Positions 47,458 to 59,259 are shown, counted from the first letter of the stretch. The stretch: 64,000 nt of DNA from Clarkia xantiana subsp. parviflora (GCA_036873135.1 JAPTYO010000007.1:25154763-25218762); one strand, 5' to 3'. Made by a program: numbers and translations. Notes: a model not told the origin generated them from the letters alone.

Positions 47458-47952
47458 ACTAGATACCTGCGCGCGCTACGCGCGTGCGCGTTGTCTTCCT
47501 GAGAATGTTGTAATGATATCATTAGAATGACTCCGGGAATGATACAAGATCGGCTCGATTCCTAGGATGATACAAGAACATAACCGTATTTTCTTAAAAA
47601 ATTCAATTAAACTATGTAACATACTGTTATAATGAAAATAAAAAAAAAATTCTAAAAAATTTAAAGTAAAAGGCTCGAGGGACCGGGAGCAAGAACATTC
47701 ACTATAGAGCTCCCGGTCCCTCGAGCATTTTACTTTAAATTTTTTAGAATTTTTTTTTATTTTCTTTTTTATTTTCATTATAACAGTATGTTACATAGTT
47801 TAATTGAATTTTTTAAGAAAATACGGTTATGTTCTTGTATCATCCTATGAATCGAGCCGATCTTGTATCATTCCCGGAGTCATTCTAATGATATCATTAC
47901 AACATTCTCAGGAAGACAACGCGCACGCGCGTAGCGCGCGCAGGTATCTAGT
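47458..47952. mobile_element. Near-perfect hairpin with Helitron-like 3' ends on both sides
   Basis: 495 bp that fold on themselves: arms of about 235 bp around a loop of about 18 nt near 47692-47710. I count two substitutions and one ~11-bp indel between the arms. Each end, read outward, has a GC-rich hairpin (CGCGCG-CTA-CGCGCG), then AGGTAT, then CTAG at the border (47459-47462 and 47948-47951), with TATA outside. GC hairpin plus CTRR is the Helitron 3' signature, here present twice in opposite orientation. A TIR element with TA or TATA duplication is the alternative. No coding capacity. Confidence 0.75.
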
Positions 47953-49600
47953 ATAAGCATTAGGGAAATCCACTTAAGTGGATTAAAATATCAATTTACT
48001 TTTGTTTACGATTATAGACATACGTGAGCATTGCAAAAAAAAAAAAATTTGACTTAATTTATGTAAAATATAACATATTATATAAAGTTTTTAACAAATT
48101 ATTAAAAAATTATAATAATGCTCGAGAGACTAAGAATCATTTAATGTGTTTTTGCTTCTTTTTCGTTGAACAACTGAGAGCCCTTTGGTGGGTGATTTTT
48201 TTTTAATAAGGTTTTGGTCTTATATTATCGGAGCTAATAATGCAATTTGTAGTTCTTTAAAGCCGGACTCATTATGTCTCAAGACGACAATGCGCACACT
48301 TCTAGCATATACCAGTATATTTAATATACATATTAGGAAAAACCACTTAAGCAAATTAAGAAAAAGTTAATTTGATTATATTTTGCAATTGTAGATTTAT
48401 ATGCACATAATAGTAGGGCTAATTTAGTTATGACACTATTCAAAATTAAGTTAGTTTTTTTTTTTAAAATAATAAAAATACGCTAAAAGTGGAAAAACAA
48501 ATGAAAGAACCAATTTTCAACAATAAATCATACTCTGTATCATAACATTTATTCGTGAAAATATATTAATATTATTGGCTATTAACGTATCATCATGAGC
48601 TTACAACGATATGCATTAGAAATACATTAATATTATTAGTTAAATTTCCAAACATGATCACGCGATTCCGATAATTTTTTCTCTCGGTCCATCTATAATT
48701 TATTTTAAATTTTTAGATTATTTTTAAACTTGATGTAATATTTTTTTTTTCGCAATTTTAGTTAATTTCAGTATTCGGAACCAGTTAATACAATTAAGTA
48801 TTAAGATAGTAACAAAAGTTTATTAGCATATATTTATGGTAAAGACGTATAGCTTTTATGCATTAAATCGTAGGTGGGTATATGTTTTTGCTCATTTTTC
48901 ATTGAACAACATAGAATCCCTTGGTGCGTGATTTTTTTTTAATCAAGTTCCATTCTTATATTATCAGAGCTAATGATGCATTTGTAATTCCTTAAAGCCA
49001 GACTCATTATGTCCCAAGACGACAATACACACACTTCTAGCATATACCAGTATATTTAATATACACATTAGGAAAAACCACTTAAGCCAATTAAGAAAAT
49101 GTTAATTTGATTATATTTTGCAATTGTAGATGTATATGCACATAATAGTAGGCTAATATTTATGTCACTATTCAAAATCAATTAATTTTTTTTGAAATAA
49201 TAAAAATACGCTAAAAGTGGAAAATGAAAATGAAAGAACCACTTTTCAACAATAAATCATGATTTGTATCATAACATTTATTCGTGAAAATGTATTAATA
49301 ATATTGGTTCTTAACGTATCATCATGAACTTACAACGATATGCATTAGAAATACATTAACATTGTTAGTTAAATTTCAAAACATGATCATCGTGCGATTC
49401 TAATGATTTTTTTTTTCTCTCGGTCCATCTAGAATTTATTTTATATTTTTAGATTATATTTAAACTTGATATAATTTTTTTTTTTCACAATTTAAGTTAA
49501 TTTTAATATTCGAACCGTTTAATACAATTAAGTATTAAGAGAGTAATAAACACTTTATTAGCATAGATGGTAAAGATGTGTGGCTTTTATGCATTAAATC
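47953..49600. repeat. 735-bp tandem repeats with eroded Helitron-like ends
   Basis: Two long copies (about 48140-48870 and 48880-49600) share the landmark 'tctagcatataccagtata' at 48301 and 49036, a period of 735 bp. Each carries 'agacgacaat(g/a)c(g/a)cacac' followed by 'ttaggaaaaaccacttaag'. The same order appears, less eroded, at the right end of the hairpin and just after it (47930-48000), so a third partial unit starts there. No coding content. Confidence 0.65.
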
Positions 49601-49974
49601 ATAGGTTCGATTCTTTGTAGTGACAATTTGTAATGTTTTTTCTTCAAATATTTAGAAATAATAAATTACTACAAAACCCTAAGTTAATTGATTACATTAA
49701 TTAATTCAACTAATATTTAGAAAGGTATTTGTGTAAAACCAAGTTCTGCCATAGTAATATAGATAATCATATAAAAATTTGGCGGTTACAAAATGGCCTT
49801 TGGCTTTAGGGTACAATTAAGTTCTTTCGTTTAATCAATCAATTTTAAAGGTACAATTAAGTTCTTTCGTTTAATTGTTTTAAGTTAAAGGCAATTAGGT
49901 TTTGTTCTCTCCCGAACTCGCCTATGAAAGTTGATTCTGCGATTGCGAAATCTTAGATTGAATAATGAATTGAA

Positions 49975-50130
49975 TTAAGTAGAATTAATTAGGAAGGAAC
50001 CTGAGATATCGTTGAAGGCCGATGTATGATCTTCCGTCGTCGCCGGCGTAGAATGGCGGATGTTATGATCATCGTTGCCGGCGAGGGGGACAATCAGAGG
50101 TTCAGTGATGGAGTTCGATTGAAACCCCAT
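49975..50130 (-). pseudogene. Orphan first exon of a protein gene
   Basis: On the minus strand an ATG at 50130 opens a 51-codon frame, MGFQSNSITEPLIVPLAGND then a Thr/His-rich stretch. A possible GT donor lies after 50001 (ctcag|gttcct). The GC content and codon use are higher than in the surroundings, and a TATA box and leader lie upstream. No further exon was recognised in the next 2 kb, which is tandem repeat and hairpin. The N-terminus 'EPLIVPL' resembles the cytosolic head of several membrane proteins, but I do not recognise the family. It is a gene cut off by transposon DNA or a captured fragment. Confidence 0.45.
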
Positions 50131-50240
50131 CAATGTCACGTGACGAGAGATAGATATAATAATACAGAGAAAGTAGATACCTAAATTCTAGACTTAATTA
50201 AGAAGAGAAAATTAGTGTGCGGCTAAAACGATTTCGGAGG

Positions 50241-50250
50241 GTTTATATAG
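50241..50250 (-). promoter_or_regulatory. TATA box upstream of the orphan exon
   Basis: CTATATAAAC on the minus strand lies 111 bp before the ATG at 50130. A CT-rich run (ctctctct) is on its upstream side and a leader of about 85 nt would follow. A CACGTG core sits eight bases before the ATG. Confidence 0.5.
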
Positions 50251-51261
50251 AGAGAGAACCCAACGGAATCTAATATTTTAACCACTAGACCACGTGATTC
50301 TCAGTTCGATCCCTAGTATGAACCGCTCAATATTTCACAAACCAAATCGGTTCAAAACCGGTTTGGAATTGAACCAAAACGGTTTTCCTATTAATTATTA
50401 AAAAAAAAAACTACCGTGAAAATAAGAGGAGTTGAGTAAAACTGAGCTTAACAGGTGGCCTCTTAACTATATTAGGTTGTTGTTGAGGCTACATTGACGC
50501 GGTCAGTGCATCTGTTGGTTATTCACTAAGTCTAGTTGGAAAAAACCAGACCGTGAACATTAGAGCTCAAACATTATGCAGCGAGATGAGTATATCATCG
50601 TCATTACTAGCCACATTTCTTTTGAAGGTAAAAAAAAAAACATGCGCATTGCGCGACATCTTTAAATAAAAATTCAAGTTGTAATAATAATGTTATTAAG
50701 TCGGGTTGATTAAGAATTATGAGAAATGACTAAGCAGGATTTTAGGTTTTGGTTGTTAATTTAGAGAAATCATGTCAAATTAATTAATGGAAAGGAACGT
50801 GAAACAGTCAATGCAATGGTATGATAGGTACTAATTAAAGCACTTCGTGCAAGAGATGGGCACCAAATGGGGATGCCCTACCAGATTTAGTGTATAAGCA
50901 GTTACGAATTAAACCCTAAATTCAAGGAAACGTACCTAACGCATACCACATATATAAGCAGTTTCATATTGTGATATGGGTGGACCACAATAAAGTAGAA
51001 ACAAACAATGTATTAATTAAATAGGTGTAATGGGCACCAAATGGGGATGCAATAGCCATACTTAGAGGGCACCATGAGAGCAAAACTCCAGCGCAAGGGA
51101 ATTTGGCGGCCTCTTCGTCCAGCTGTACAAAATAGGACAGGCCATTTTCTTTGTGGAAGTGGTCTTATAACTATTAACCTAGACTTCAAACTGTCAAAAA
51201 TATAGTATGCCATTTTTTCTAAATATCATTTTTCTGAAAGCTAATAACTGAAACAGTATTG
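50251..51261. other. Intergenic, no feature recognised
   Basis: No coding region seen. A B-box-like word (gttcgatccc) at 50310 has no tRNA fold around it. The word 'gggcaccaaatggggatgc' occurs at about 50857 and 51031, a small direct repeat. Confidence 0.45.
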
Positions 51262-51824
51262 GTTAAAACTACTAACGAAACTAGCACATAACTCGGGTCT
51301 CAATTGACCTAGCTCAAGGCTGGGTCCGGCCCCAGTCTGGGTCGCCTGAGTTCGGCAACTTCGATTGGGGTCCGATCCAACCCTAGGTTAGCCCATGGCA
51401 AGGTCAATTGGGATCTAGCCCAATTGGGTTAATAATTGGACTCAAATGGGACTAGGTTCCAATTGACCTAGTCGGACCTAGCCAAGGGCTAGCCAAGGGC
51501 TAGATCCAATTCTGGGTAGGGATCAGCTGGGTCCGTCGACACCAATCCAGGGTCGGTCCTAAACTAGATCCGGCTAAGTCATTTGGGTTTGATTGGGTTC
51601 GATTTTAAAATTTTATGACTAAATTGAACAAAATCAAAAGTTTAGGTGGTTCACGTGATTTGCACATGCCATTTAACGGCAAAAACTAACATCCAACTAA
51701 CGAATGTACTAAAAACATACTTTCTTGAAACGTTTGGTAACAAAAGTAGACGAAAAAGATAAACATATATGTACCAAAAGCGGGATTTCGGTCAAATATA
51801 ATGGTACCAAAAGTACATTTAACC
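51262..51824. mobile_element. Diverged foldback element, fourth family member
   Basis: The right arm has the family blocks 'ttcacgtgatttgcacatgc', 'catttaacggc', 'atgtactaaaaacat' and ends GTACATTTAACC. The left arm is largely lost (only ggttaaaactactaacg). The centre is rich in 'caattgacctag' and 'gggtcc' words like the copy at 37885. No target duplication is left. Confidence 0.55.
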
Positions 51825-53460
51825 TCTTTTTTTCTAAAAATATACTGAGTTGGGTGAATAGTTTGTTTGGGTGAACCCATAAAGGGCAAATTGGACATAT
51901 AATTTGATCAGGTGAAACCAAATATGATGATTTTATTGGTTGGGTGAATGGGTTTATTCACCGAGGTAACCTAAAAAATAAAACTATTTAAACACATTTG
52001 CTTTCTAGGATGTACGGCCTATCAAATCATTCACCCGTCCCAATAGTTTTTTTTTTTTTTTTTAATGTATTTTTAGTTAATCAAACCAAACCGTTCATGA
52101 AGCCCAAATTGGTTTTGAATTTTTTTTTCCACAACAAATTTTAACACATTAAAATTATTTTAAATTATTAAATAACGTGGACTTTTTTTGGCACCTTTAA
52201 AGTTCATCATTTGATTGTGTCACTAACATATACTACGCATTTGGGATAAAAATTTTAAAATTGATTTTAACTTTTAAAATTATCATTTCACTTCATTATT
52301 TAATTTAATCAAGCACAATACTTAAGATGGAATAATTATGATTTTTGTGTAGACATAGGAGAACAATCTATCACTTTTCTCAATGTTCAATCTAAACACA
52401 TTTGTAACTAATACACGTATTTAATACACGTATTAATTAATCTTACTACGGATGAAAACACTACGATGCCTTGAGAGCAACCCCTAAAGTAGACTATTAG
52501 ATTAACCAAATTCTTTTTCCTTTTACCTTATCTATTTGTGCCAAGGCTTGAGTGCACTTTCCAATTCATTTCCTTTAGTCAACAAAAGACAAGTGATTTA
52601 TTTTCAAGATTGTGACCACCTATAAGAGCTACCACCTAAAGCGCATATATAAGAAATTTAACTTACCAAAAATATTCATATATATTTTTTGGCCAATAAC
52701 CAAAAAATCATATTCAAAAGAGAAAAACGTGCTTAGATCGAGAGTTATACACGTCAACAGAAAACCTCGAGAGAGAATAAGGTATACACAAAATGAGCAT
52801 TACAATAAACAAAGTATAGTGGCCAATAATAATAATAATAATAATAATAATAAACAAAATTGTAGGAATCTGACAGTTAAAAGTTCAGGACTAAAAATCA
52901 CAGAATTCTTAAAATTGCGGAATTACTCGATCCTGTCCGCATCGAGCACTCTAACTTCAAAACGGGAAAGGGTAGATAACCCTTAAACTATGAGTTTTTT
53001 TTATCAAAATAAGGTTATATGGACAACCAAATACCAATTTAGACTAGAAAAAAAAGTAATTAAAAATATAGGCCTGGCCGGGTTGGGGGAACCCGGCCAA
53101 CTGAGTTTATTTATATATATTTTTTTCGGAAAACTGTTAAAAAAAAAAAAAAAAAAAAGGAACTCACTTGGTCGGATTGGGGCAACCCATATGTTTTTTT
53201 TAATAGAATTTAAAAAATTAATGGTTTTGTAATTTTTTTTTTCTAAAAAACCTATTGGACATGGTGAACCTTAGAGGGCAAATTGACAGATATTTGTCGT
53301 TTACCAGTTTTCGTAAAAAAATTACAAAACTACTAATTTTATATTTTTTTCGAACTCACTTGACCAAGTCCCCACAACCCGGTCAAGTAGTTTTTTTTTT
53401 TGTCTCAAAATTAATTAATTGCGGTGTAAAACAATGAGTTCTATTGACATCGCAATAGGT
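51825..53460. other. Intergenic with a microsatellite
   Basis: AT-rich. A frame open for 124 codons (52612-52986) includes an asparagine run from the AAT repeat and has no motif, so it is not called. Words 'aacccggccaa' / 'cccggtcaag' near 53080 and 53375 may be remnants of a small inverted-repeat element. Confidence 0.4.
52826..52852. repeat. (AAT)n microsatellite
   Basis: Nine AAT units without interruption. Confidence 0.9.
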
Positions 53461-53474
53461 TTTTTAGTGAATTC

Positions 53475-53608
53475 CTGTTTTTTATTTTTCCGAAAGCGTT
53501 AAGGTTAAAGTCCTCCACAAGAGGGCGTCTCCAACGGGATTCGACCTCAGGTCGCTCACGGGGAAAACAATTCGCTTTACCAGTTAGACCAACCAATCTT
53601 TGGATAGA
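53475..53608 (-). mobile_element. tRNA-derived SINE, minus strand
   Basis: On the minus strand: TTGGTTGGTCTAACTGGTAAAG (A box TGGTCTAACTGG) at about 53588-53608, GGTCGAATCCC (B box) at about 53543, then 'gttggagacgcc', 'actttaaccttaacgc' and an A-rich tail. The same body is found on the plus strand at 59120. Flanking duplication not identified. Confidence 0.7.
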
Positions 53609-55215
53609 AGTATTTGTTAATCATTACAACCTTTACAAGATAATTAGTTTAGGTTAATCACCTATTTGGCCAAAAAAAAACCTATTTGATTACAATATAT
53701 TGGTTAATGTTACTTTTTTGGTTATTTTAACTAACGGTCATAAATGGAAAAGTGACGTGATGACATGCATTTTTTTTATTTTGCATAATATTTATCATGT
53801 TCTTCATAAAAAAAAATTATAGTTTTCACAATGTTTATCAAATTCGTCAAGTTCTTTTGAAAAAAAAAATATTATAAACTCGCACAACAAGAAAATTAGC
53901 AATTTGTAAATATAATTTTTTAAGAAAAATAATCTCTCAGTACACTGTATTCGTGAGATGATACTTGATACAAATGGATGTTAAGCCTAATCCGACTATG
54001 ATTGAAAAAAAATATAATTTTTTTTTTGTTGAAAAAAATAGAATTTTATTAAATAGAAATATAAAATTAAAATATAGTTTATATTGGGCTGATTCTGACC
54101 ATTGGACCGGCGACATAAAAAGTAAAATCCCAACTAAACATCGGCCCATTAGAGGCGGCAACACGGCCTAGCAGTGGACCCTGGACACCACAATGTTTCT
54201 TTCGGCTGCTCCCTCGCCTTTATTGAAACTTTAATATAAAATATTACTTTAGTTAGCGTAATGAAATCAAATGCTAGTATATAAATCTATTTTTATTAAA
54301 TGAAATCATGCTATAGAGTCTCCAGATAATAATACACGTGCACAAATAACCCTACATAGTGCTTTCCAACTTTAATCAATGTGAATTATGAAAGTGGATT
54401 CTTACTGAAATAATTGTTTCAACAAATATCTATGATGTTGAACATTCCGCACACACAAATTAATATTATCTTAAAATTACTAACACTCTATATTGTTTTA
54501 TTGTAATATGAAATTCTATTAGCTAGTAATAAATTTGGATTGAATATTTGGTGTTATATATATATAAAGTAATCATATATTATCTAATATAATATAGGCG
54601 AAGAAGACATTATTGCTAATGTGTAGTTTGTTAACTCTATCAATTTTTTTATTGGCGATGAATATAATATAATTTCCAATATTACTAAAAAAAACTTAAA
54701 GTTCTATTATGATTCTAAAATAATTTCAGATTTTATGTAAAAATCTCGAATAAAATGTTAGAATATTCCATATTATACAATATCTATATATAACTTAAAT
54801 ATATAACCACCAAGACTAAAAAATAAATAAATAGTATTTAAAAGTTAATGTTTTATATATTTTTTAAAATATTATAATAAATTTATTTTGGTTATTTTTG
54901 GGTTACATTTTTTTTGGAAATGGTAGAGTAGGTATGGTTAGTAATTTTTAGCAACTTACATGACAATTCATGGGATAGACACGGTCAGGCCGTGTATAAT
55001 TTCTTTTTGTTTTTAATGTTAAGATTATTTAAAAATATAATTTTATATAAAACTTCATGTCAATTACATTGTTATAGTAAAATTTTGTGTGTTTTAGCAG
55101 TTTTTGAAAATATTTTCTACGGAATTAGGTTTTTGCATAATTCAGCTAATAATTTGTAAAAAAAAAAAAAATTAGTTAAAAATTACTCATTCACTTTAAG
55201 GTGGATATTTTTCCT
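53609..55215. other. Intergenic, no feature recognised
   Basis: Very AT-rich DNA with poly-A/T runs. No coding region or clear repeat. Confidence 0.5.
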
Positions 55216-55297
55216 TAGAAGGTGGAGGCGTGGAGCTCGCCTCCACCTTCTAGTTAGAACCGAGCTCTTAGACGCGTCTAAGAGCTCGGTTCTAACT
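55216..55297. repeat. Two adjoining perfect palindromes
   Basis: First, a 15-bp stem (55216-55230 / 55238-55252) with a 7-nt loop, sequence tagaaggtggaggcg. It directly abuts, sharing base 55252, a perfect 46-bp palindrome with no loop (55252-55297) centred on GACG|CGTC. GC content is far above the surroundings. Both could extrude as cruciforms. Confidence 0.9.
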
Positions 55298-56469
55298 TCT
55301 AAGGCGAAGTAAAATGTGAATGCGGTAGAAAGTTTAACTTTAGATCAAGTCAATAATTGTTCACCTTTAATAAAGTGGAAAGTTTAACATTTAATATATA
55401 TATAAATAATAATTATTAATTAACTCCCCTTTTTCTAATCTTTTGTAATTTTTTTTTTTTTGGCTAAAGCTAATCTTTTGTAATTAAATATTTCATTTAG
55501 TGAAATCAAGATATAATTATAGTCACTTTTTGGTTTCTTTCTAACGTGTGAAGTTTATCAACTAGCTTTCACTTAATTTAACATCATCAAAATTTCTCTG
55601 TATTAAAGTGGCCAAAAAAAAATTATAAGTAATACTAATAATAGAATTTGTCGAATCCAAACTTAACGTGACAGAAAGCTGTGATTCATCTGCAGCTAAA
55701 TCTAAACATGTATTTTCTACGTGGGATTCTATTGTTTTTTTAACCCGAACTTCTATTGTTAGGATATTTGCAACCGGCCTCGGCTAAAATGTAGCTACTG
55801 AAAGAAAATGAACCATATTTCAGATAAGCTTAATCAGATATCAATGGGATGTAAATATCTCAATGTACATATTAATTTAATAGCTGTAAATTAATATGTA
55901 TTTGCAATTTAGTTCAACCCGGCGAAATCTGCGCCCATCATTACACTATATATAACTTTTGATGGAAAATTCTTATATCCCGCGGAATGGTCACGCCTGC
56001 TAAAAATAGTAATTTAAAAAAAAAAGTTTGTTATAATATTTTAGGAAATAAATTAACTATTTAAACTTGTAACCTATTAAGAAGGTTCTTTAAGACAAAA
56101 TAATAAATTGTTCTAAAAAATAAAAAATCAACTTTTTTTTTGAAAAAAAAATTATAAATTTCATTTAATTTTTAGATTATAAGTTATATTACACATATTA
56201 GTTTTTAAAATTAGAAAATACACCCGAGTTTATTTTATAAATAATAATACTACATATATTAAATTTTTTATTAATTTTTTAAATCAAACCATGACTAGTT
56301 AATACAAAATTACATTTGCATATAATTAATAAATTTGTGAGAATATTTATATTTATATTTTATACATTACTTTGACAAAATATTTATATGCAACAGTCTT
56401 TATAATTGATATAACTTAACAAAAGTTTATATATAACATAATATACCTAGCTAGCATAATATATATATT
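55298..56469. other. Intergenic, no feature recognised
   Basis: AT-rich, no coding region or terminal repeats recognised. Confidence 0.5.
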
Positions 56470-56715
56470 CAATTCAAACCGAGTTCGAGCTCGGTCTAAG
56501 ATACACAATTTCATGATTTAGTTGAACAATTTAAAGTTTGCGAGTCGAGTCGAGCCGAGAATGAGTTCATCGAGTATGGCACCGAGTCAACCTCGAGTTT
56601 GACAAATTTAGGTTCAGTCGTGTTCGAACTTGAGCTCGAGTACAATGAGTCGAGTCGAGTTTGCGAGATACTCGGATCAACTCTGCTCGTTTACAGCTCT
56701 ACATAGTGTTAACAC
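56470..56715. mobile_element. Partial copy of the hAT-like MITE
   Basis: Shares 'cgagtatggcac', 'gagtcgagtcgag', 'gagatactcgg' and the right end 'ctcgtttacagctcta' with the complete element at 56755-57253. The left end is missing. Confidence 0.55.
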
Positions 56716-56754
56716 TCGATTTTTAATTGAGTTGTAAATTTCGAATGCGTTAAG

Positions 56755-57253
56755 TAGGGGGTGTAAACGAGTCAAGCTACTCGTGAGCTGCTCAAGATCG
56801 GCTTGGTCAATATTCGAATTCGACTCACTAAATTTCGAGTCGAGCTTTTTCTAAAGCCTAGTCGATTTTGAGTTCACTGGTACTCGACTCGAGAGGCTCG
56901 CGAGCCTAATCGAGCTTTTTTCTTTTTCCTATTCGAGTCGAGTTCGAGTTTTTTTATTTTTAAATAATAATTTTATGTATGTATATATTGAGTTCAAGTA
57001 GAGTTCGAGCTCGAGTCAAAAACCTAATCGAGTTGAGTTCGAACTCGAGCTAAGGCGCACTTTTTATTAATTAATTAATTGATTGATCTTTTTTTTTAAA
57101 ATTTTATCGAGTCGAGCTCGAACTCGTCGAGTATGGCACTTAGTCGAGTTCGAACTCGAAAAAATTAAGGCTCGGTCGAGTTCGAGCTCGAGTAAAATGA
57201 GTCGAGTCGAGATTGTCAGATACTCGGCTCGACTCGATTCGTTTACAGCCCTA
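56755..57253. mobile_element. hAT-like MITE, 499 bp
   Basis: Begins TAGGGGGTGTAAACGAG and ends CGTTTACAGCCCTA (inverted repeats with few differences). GCGTTAAG (56747-56754) and GCGTTAGG (57254-57261) flank it, an 8-bp duplication with one mismatch. An 8-bp duplication and TAGGG ends fit the hAT superfamily. The body is made of 'gagctcg', 'gagtcgag' words, and the open frames are incidental. Confidence 0.7.
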
Positions 57254-57261
57254 GCGTTAGG

Positions 57262-58575
57262 AACATAATTCAAGCATGTATATTTTTGGAAAAATAATTG
57301 AACTTGGCACGTGTGATTTGTGAGACAGTTGTGAGCTGAATACATTACAGAGAAATATATCAATATGGGTCTTGAATTGAAGCTCGTAAAATAACGAATG
57401 CAACACAACTGACCGTGAATCATTTGGTCTTATAAAAGAAATTTATTATCAATTGAAGCTAAAAGTGGAAAAAAAAAAAAAAAAAAAACCTGCAACCTGT
57501 TAAGCAGGTAATTATACATTTTTATTTATTTTTAATAATTTAGGACATATATAACCGCTTTGTAATATTTCTATGTAAAGTAAGCAGAACGATTCCGCAG
57601 CGGGACCGAAGCGAGGTCCAACTTTTGATAGAAACCCCAAGAAAGTTTGCCAATCTCCACCCTTTTTCTTGGTTCAAAGACAAATATTTGATCCTAACTT
57701 GATCTTGATAGTAGCTCTAATTCCCAATTTCAGATCATTTCTTGAATTGAGTAGTATATTGTTGGTTGGAATCTCTATTGCATTGAAATATGAAATTACG
57801 TACGTGTTTTAACATGAAACGTAAATTAGTCAAATGATACGCTATATCGAATCTCGGCACAACTAATTCGAAGTCGATCGAGAGTGATATTATTCTTGGA
57901 ATAAATTGAGGGCTGTTTTGGCCCCAAAACTTATCACACTATTATCTTCAATCAATATTCCTGGAGAAGGGGTTGTTCTCTTAGGACCAAAAATATCTCA
58001 CCATAATCAAAATAATGATGCCTTAAAAGCTCTTATGGTAACCGTAAAAGTAATGGATTGGAAGGGGTGGACCAATCCACCATATACCCACCTCACATTA
58101 TCTTTTAGGTCCCTCTAGGCTTATGATTTTTTTAGTTTGGGTTAATAATTAATAACCTAAAAACAATGTAAATTATAAATTATATTGGTAATTGATGCCT
58201 TAGATTTGAAATATTAATGTTTGTAATTATTAGATTTGTTACTTTCTACTTTTTTTTTACACTTATTTTGACGTTTTAAGCAATAAAAACATATTTTCCA
58301 TTTTTCCGTAATATCATATTTATTATTCATGATTTATATTATTTTGATGCTTAAAAAATATATTTTTTCTATCAATTTTAAAAGAAAAAAGTAGAAATCA
58401 AAATAATTGGGACACCATCAACATTTTAAATATGGAATAGCTTATTAGCTACACAACCTAAGTTGAGACGGGTTTAATACATGTAACATCATGTTTATAA
58501 AGAATGCATATGATATTATATTTATGAGTGCGCAAATTAAAGTGGCAACTGGTACCAATAGAAGAAACCCACGTA

Positions 58576-58629
<54 letters not shown>

Positions 58630-59100
58630 TAGTTTTTGAGGACTCCGAAAAAATCTTTGTGCCTGAATCGAGCTCGACTTAGCTAGGTACGTATGGGACA
58701 GATGGACCTTTAGTTAATTAGTAGAGGGTTTAGCTAAATTGGGCAATCGTCATTTGGAGCGAATTTAATGACATTAAATTTAATTGAACCTTTATTTTTT
58801 AAAATTTAATTAATTTTCACTTCTTATTAATAGCTGCAAATTCAACTGTATTTATTGCAGTCTAGTCATACCCTAATTAGGAAGGCTGACCTCCGGCAGG
58901 AGAGCTCGAACTTGTGAAATTGGCTAGATTAAGCTCCGAGGTCGAAAGGTTACTAAGTACATTGCAAATTGTTGTTTACTTTAAAAGTAATTTAGTTAAT
59001 TATTTATTTGGTTAATTTATATTTTAAAATTTGATTTTTTTTCATTTAAATTTGGGATATTTAGTTTATTATTATCTTTCAATATCATACTATATATATT
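57262..59100. other. Intergenic with a long TA microsatellite
   Basis: AT-rich sequence; poly-A near 57470-57488. A frame of 70 codons at 57906-58118 has no motif. (TA)n at 58579-58628. Confidence 0.45.
58579..58628. repeat. (TA)n microsatellite, ~25 units
   Basis: Uninterrupted TA run. Confidence 0.9.
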
Positions 59101-59119
59101 AACTATCATGTCAAAAGAA

Positions 59120-59259
59120 CCCAAGGTTGGTTGGACCAACTTGTAAAACGAGTTGTCTTCCCGTGGGCGACCCGGGGTCGAAACCCGCCGGAGACGCCGC
59201 CTTGGGGAGGGCTTTAACCTTAACGCTCCCGGCCCAAAATTGCGAAAGCAATGTTAATA

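Noticed and set aside
49560..49660. tRNA-like words (agatggtaaagat ... ggttcgattc)
   Set aside because: A-box and B-box-like words are present, but no cloverleaf could be drawn (no acceptor pairing). At most a decayed SINE head.
50265..50330. A tRNA gene suggested by accactagaccac and gttcgatccc
   Set aside because: The A-box-like word reads on the minus strand and the B-box-like word on the plus strand, so they cannot belong to one tRNA.
52612..52986. 124-codon open frame
   Set aside because: Low-complexity Lys/Asn-rich product running through an (AAT)n repeat. No motif, leader or splice context.
57067..57423. 118-codon minus-strand frame
   Set aside because: Half of it is the hAT-like MITE body, and the rest shows no motif.
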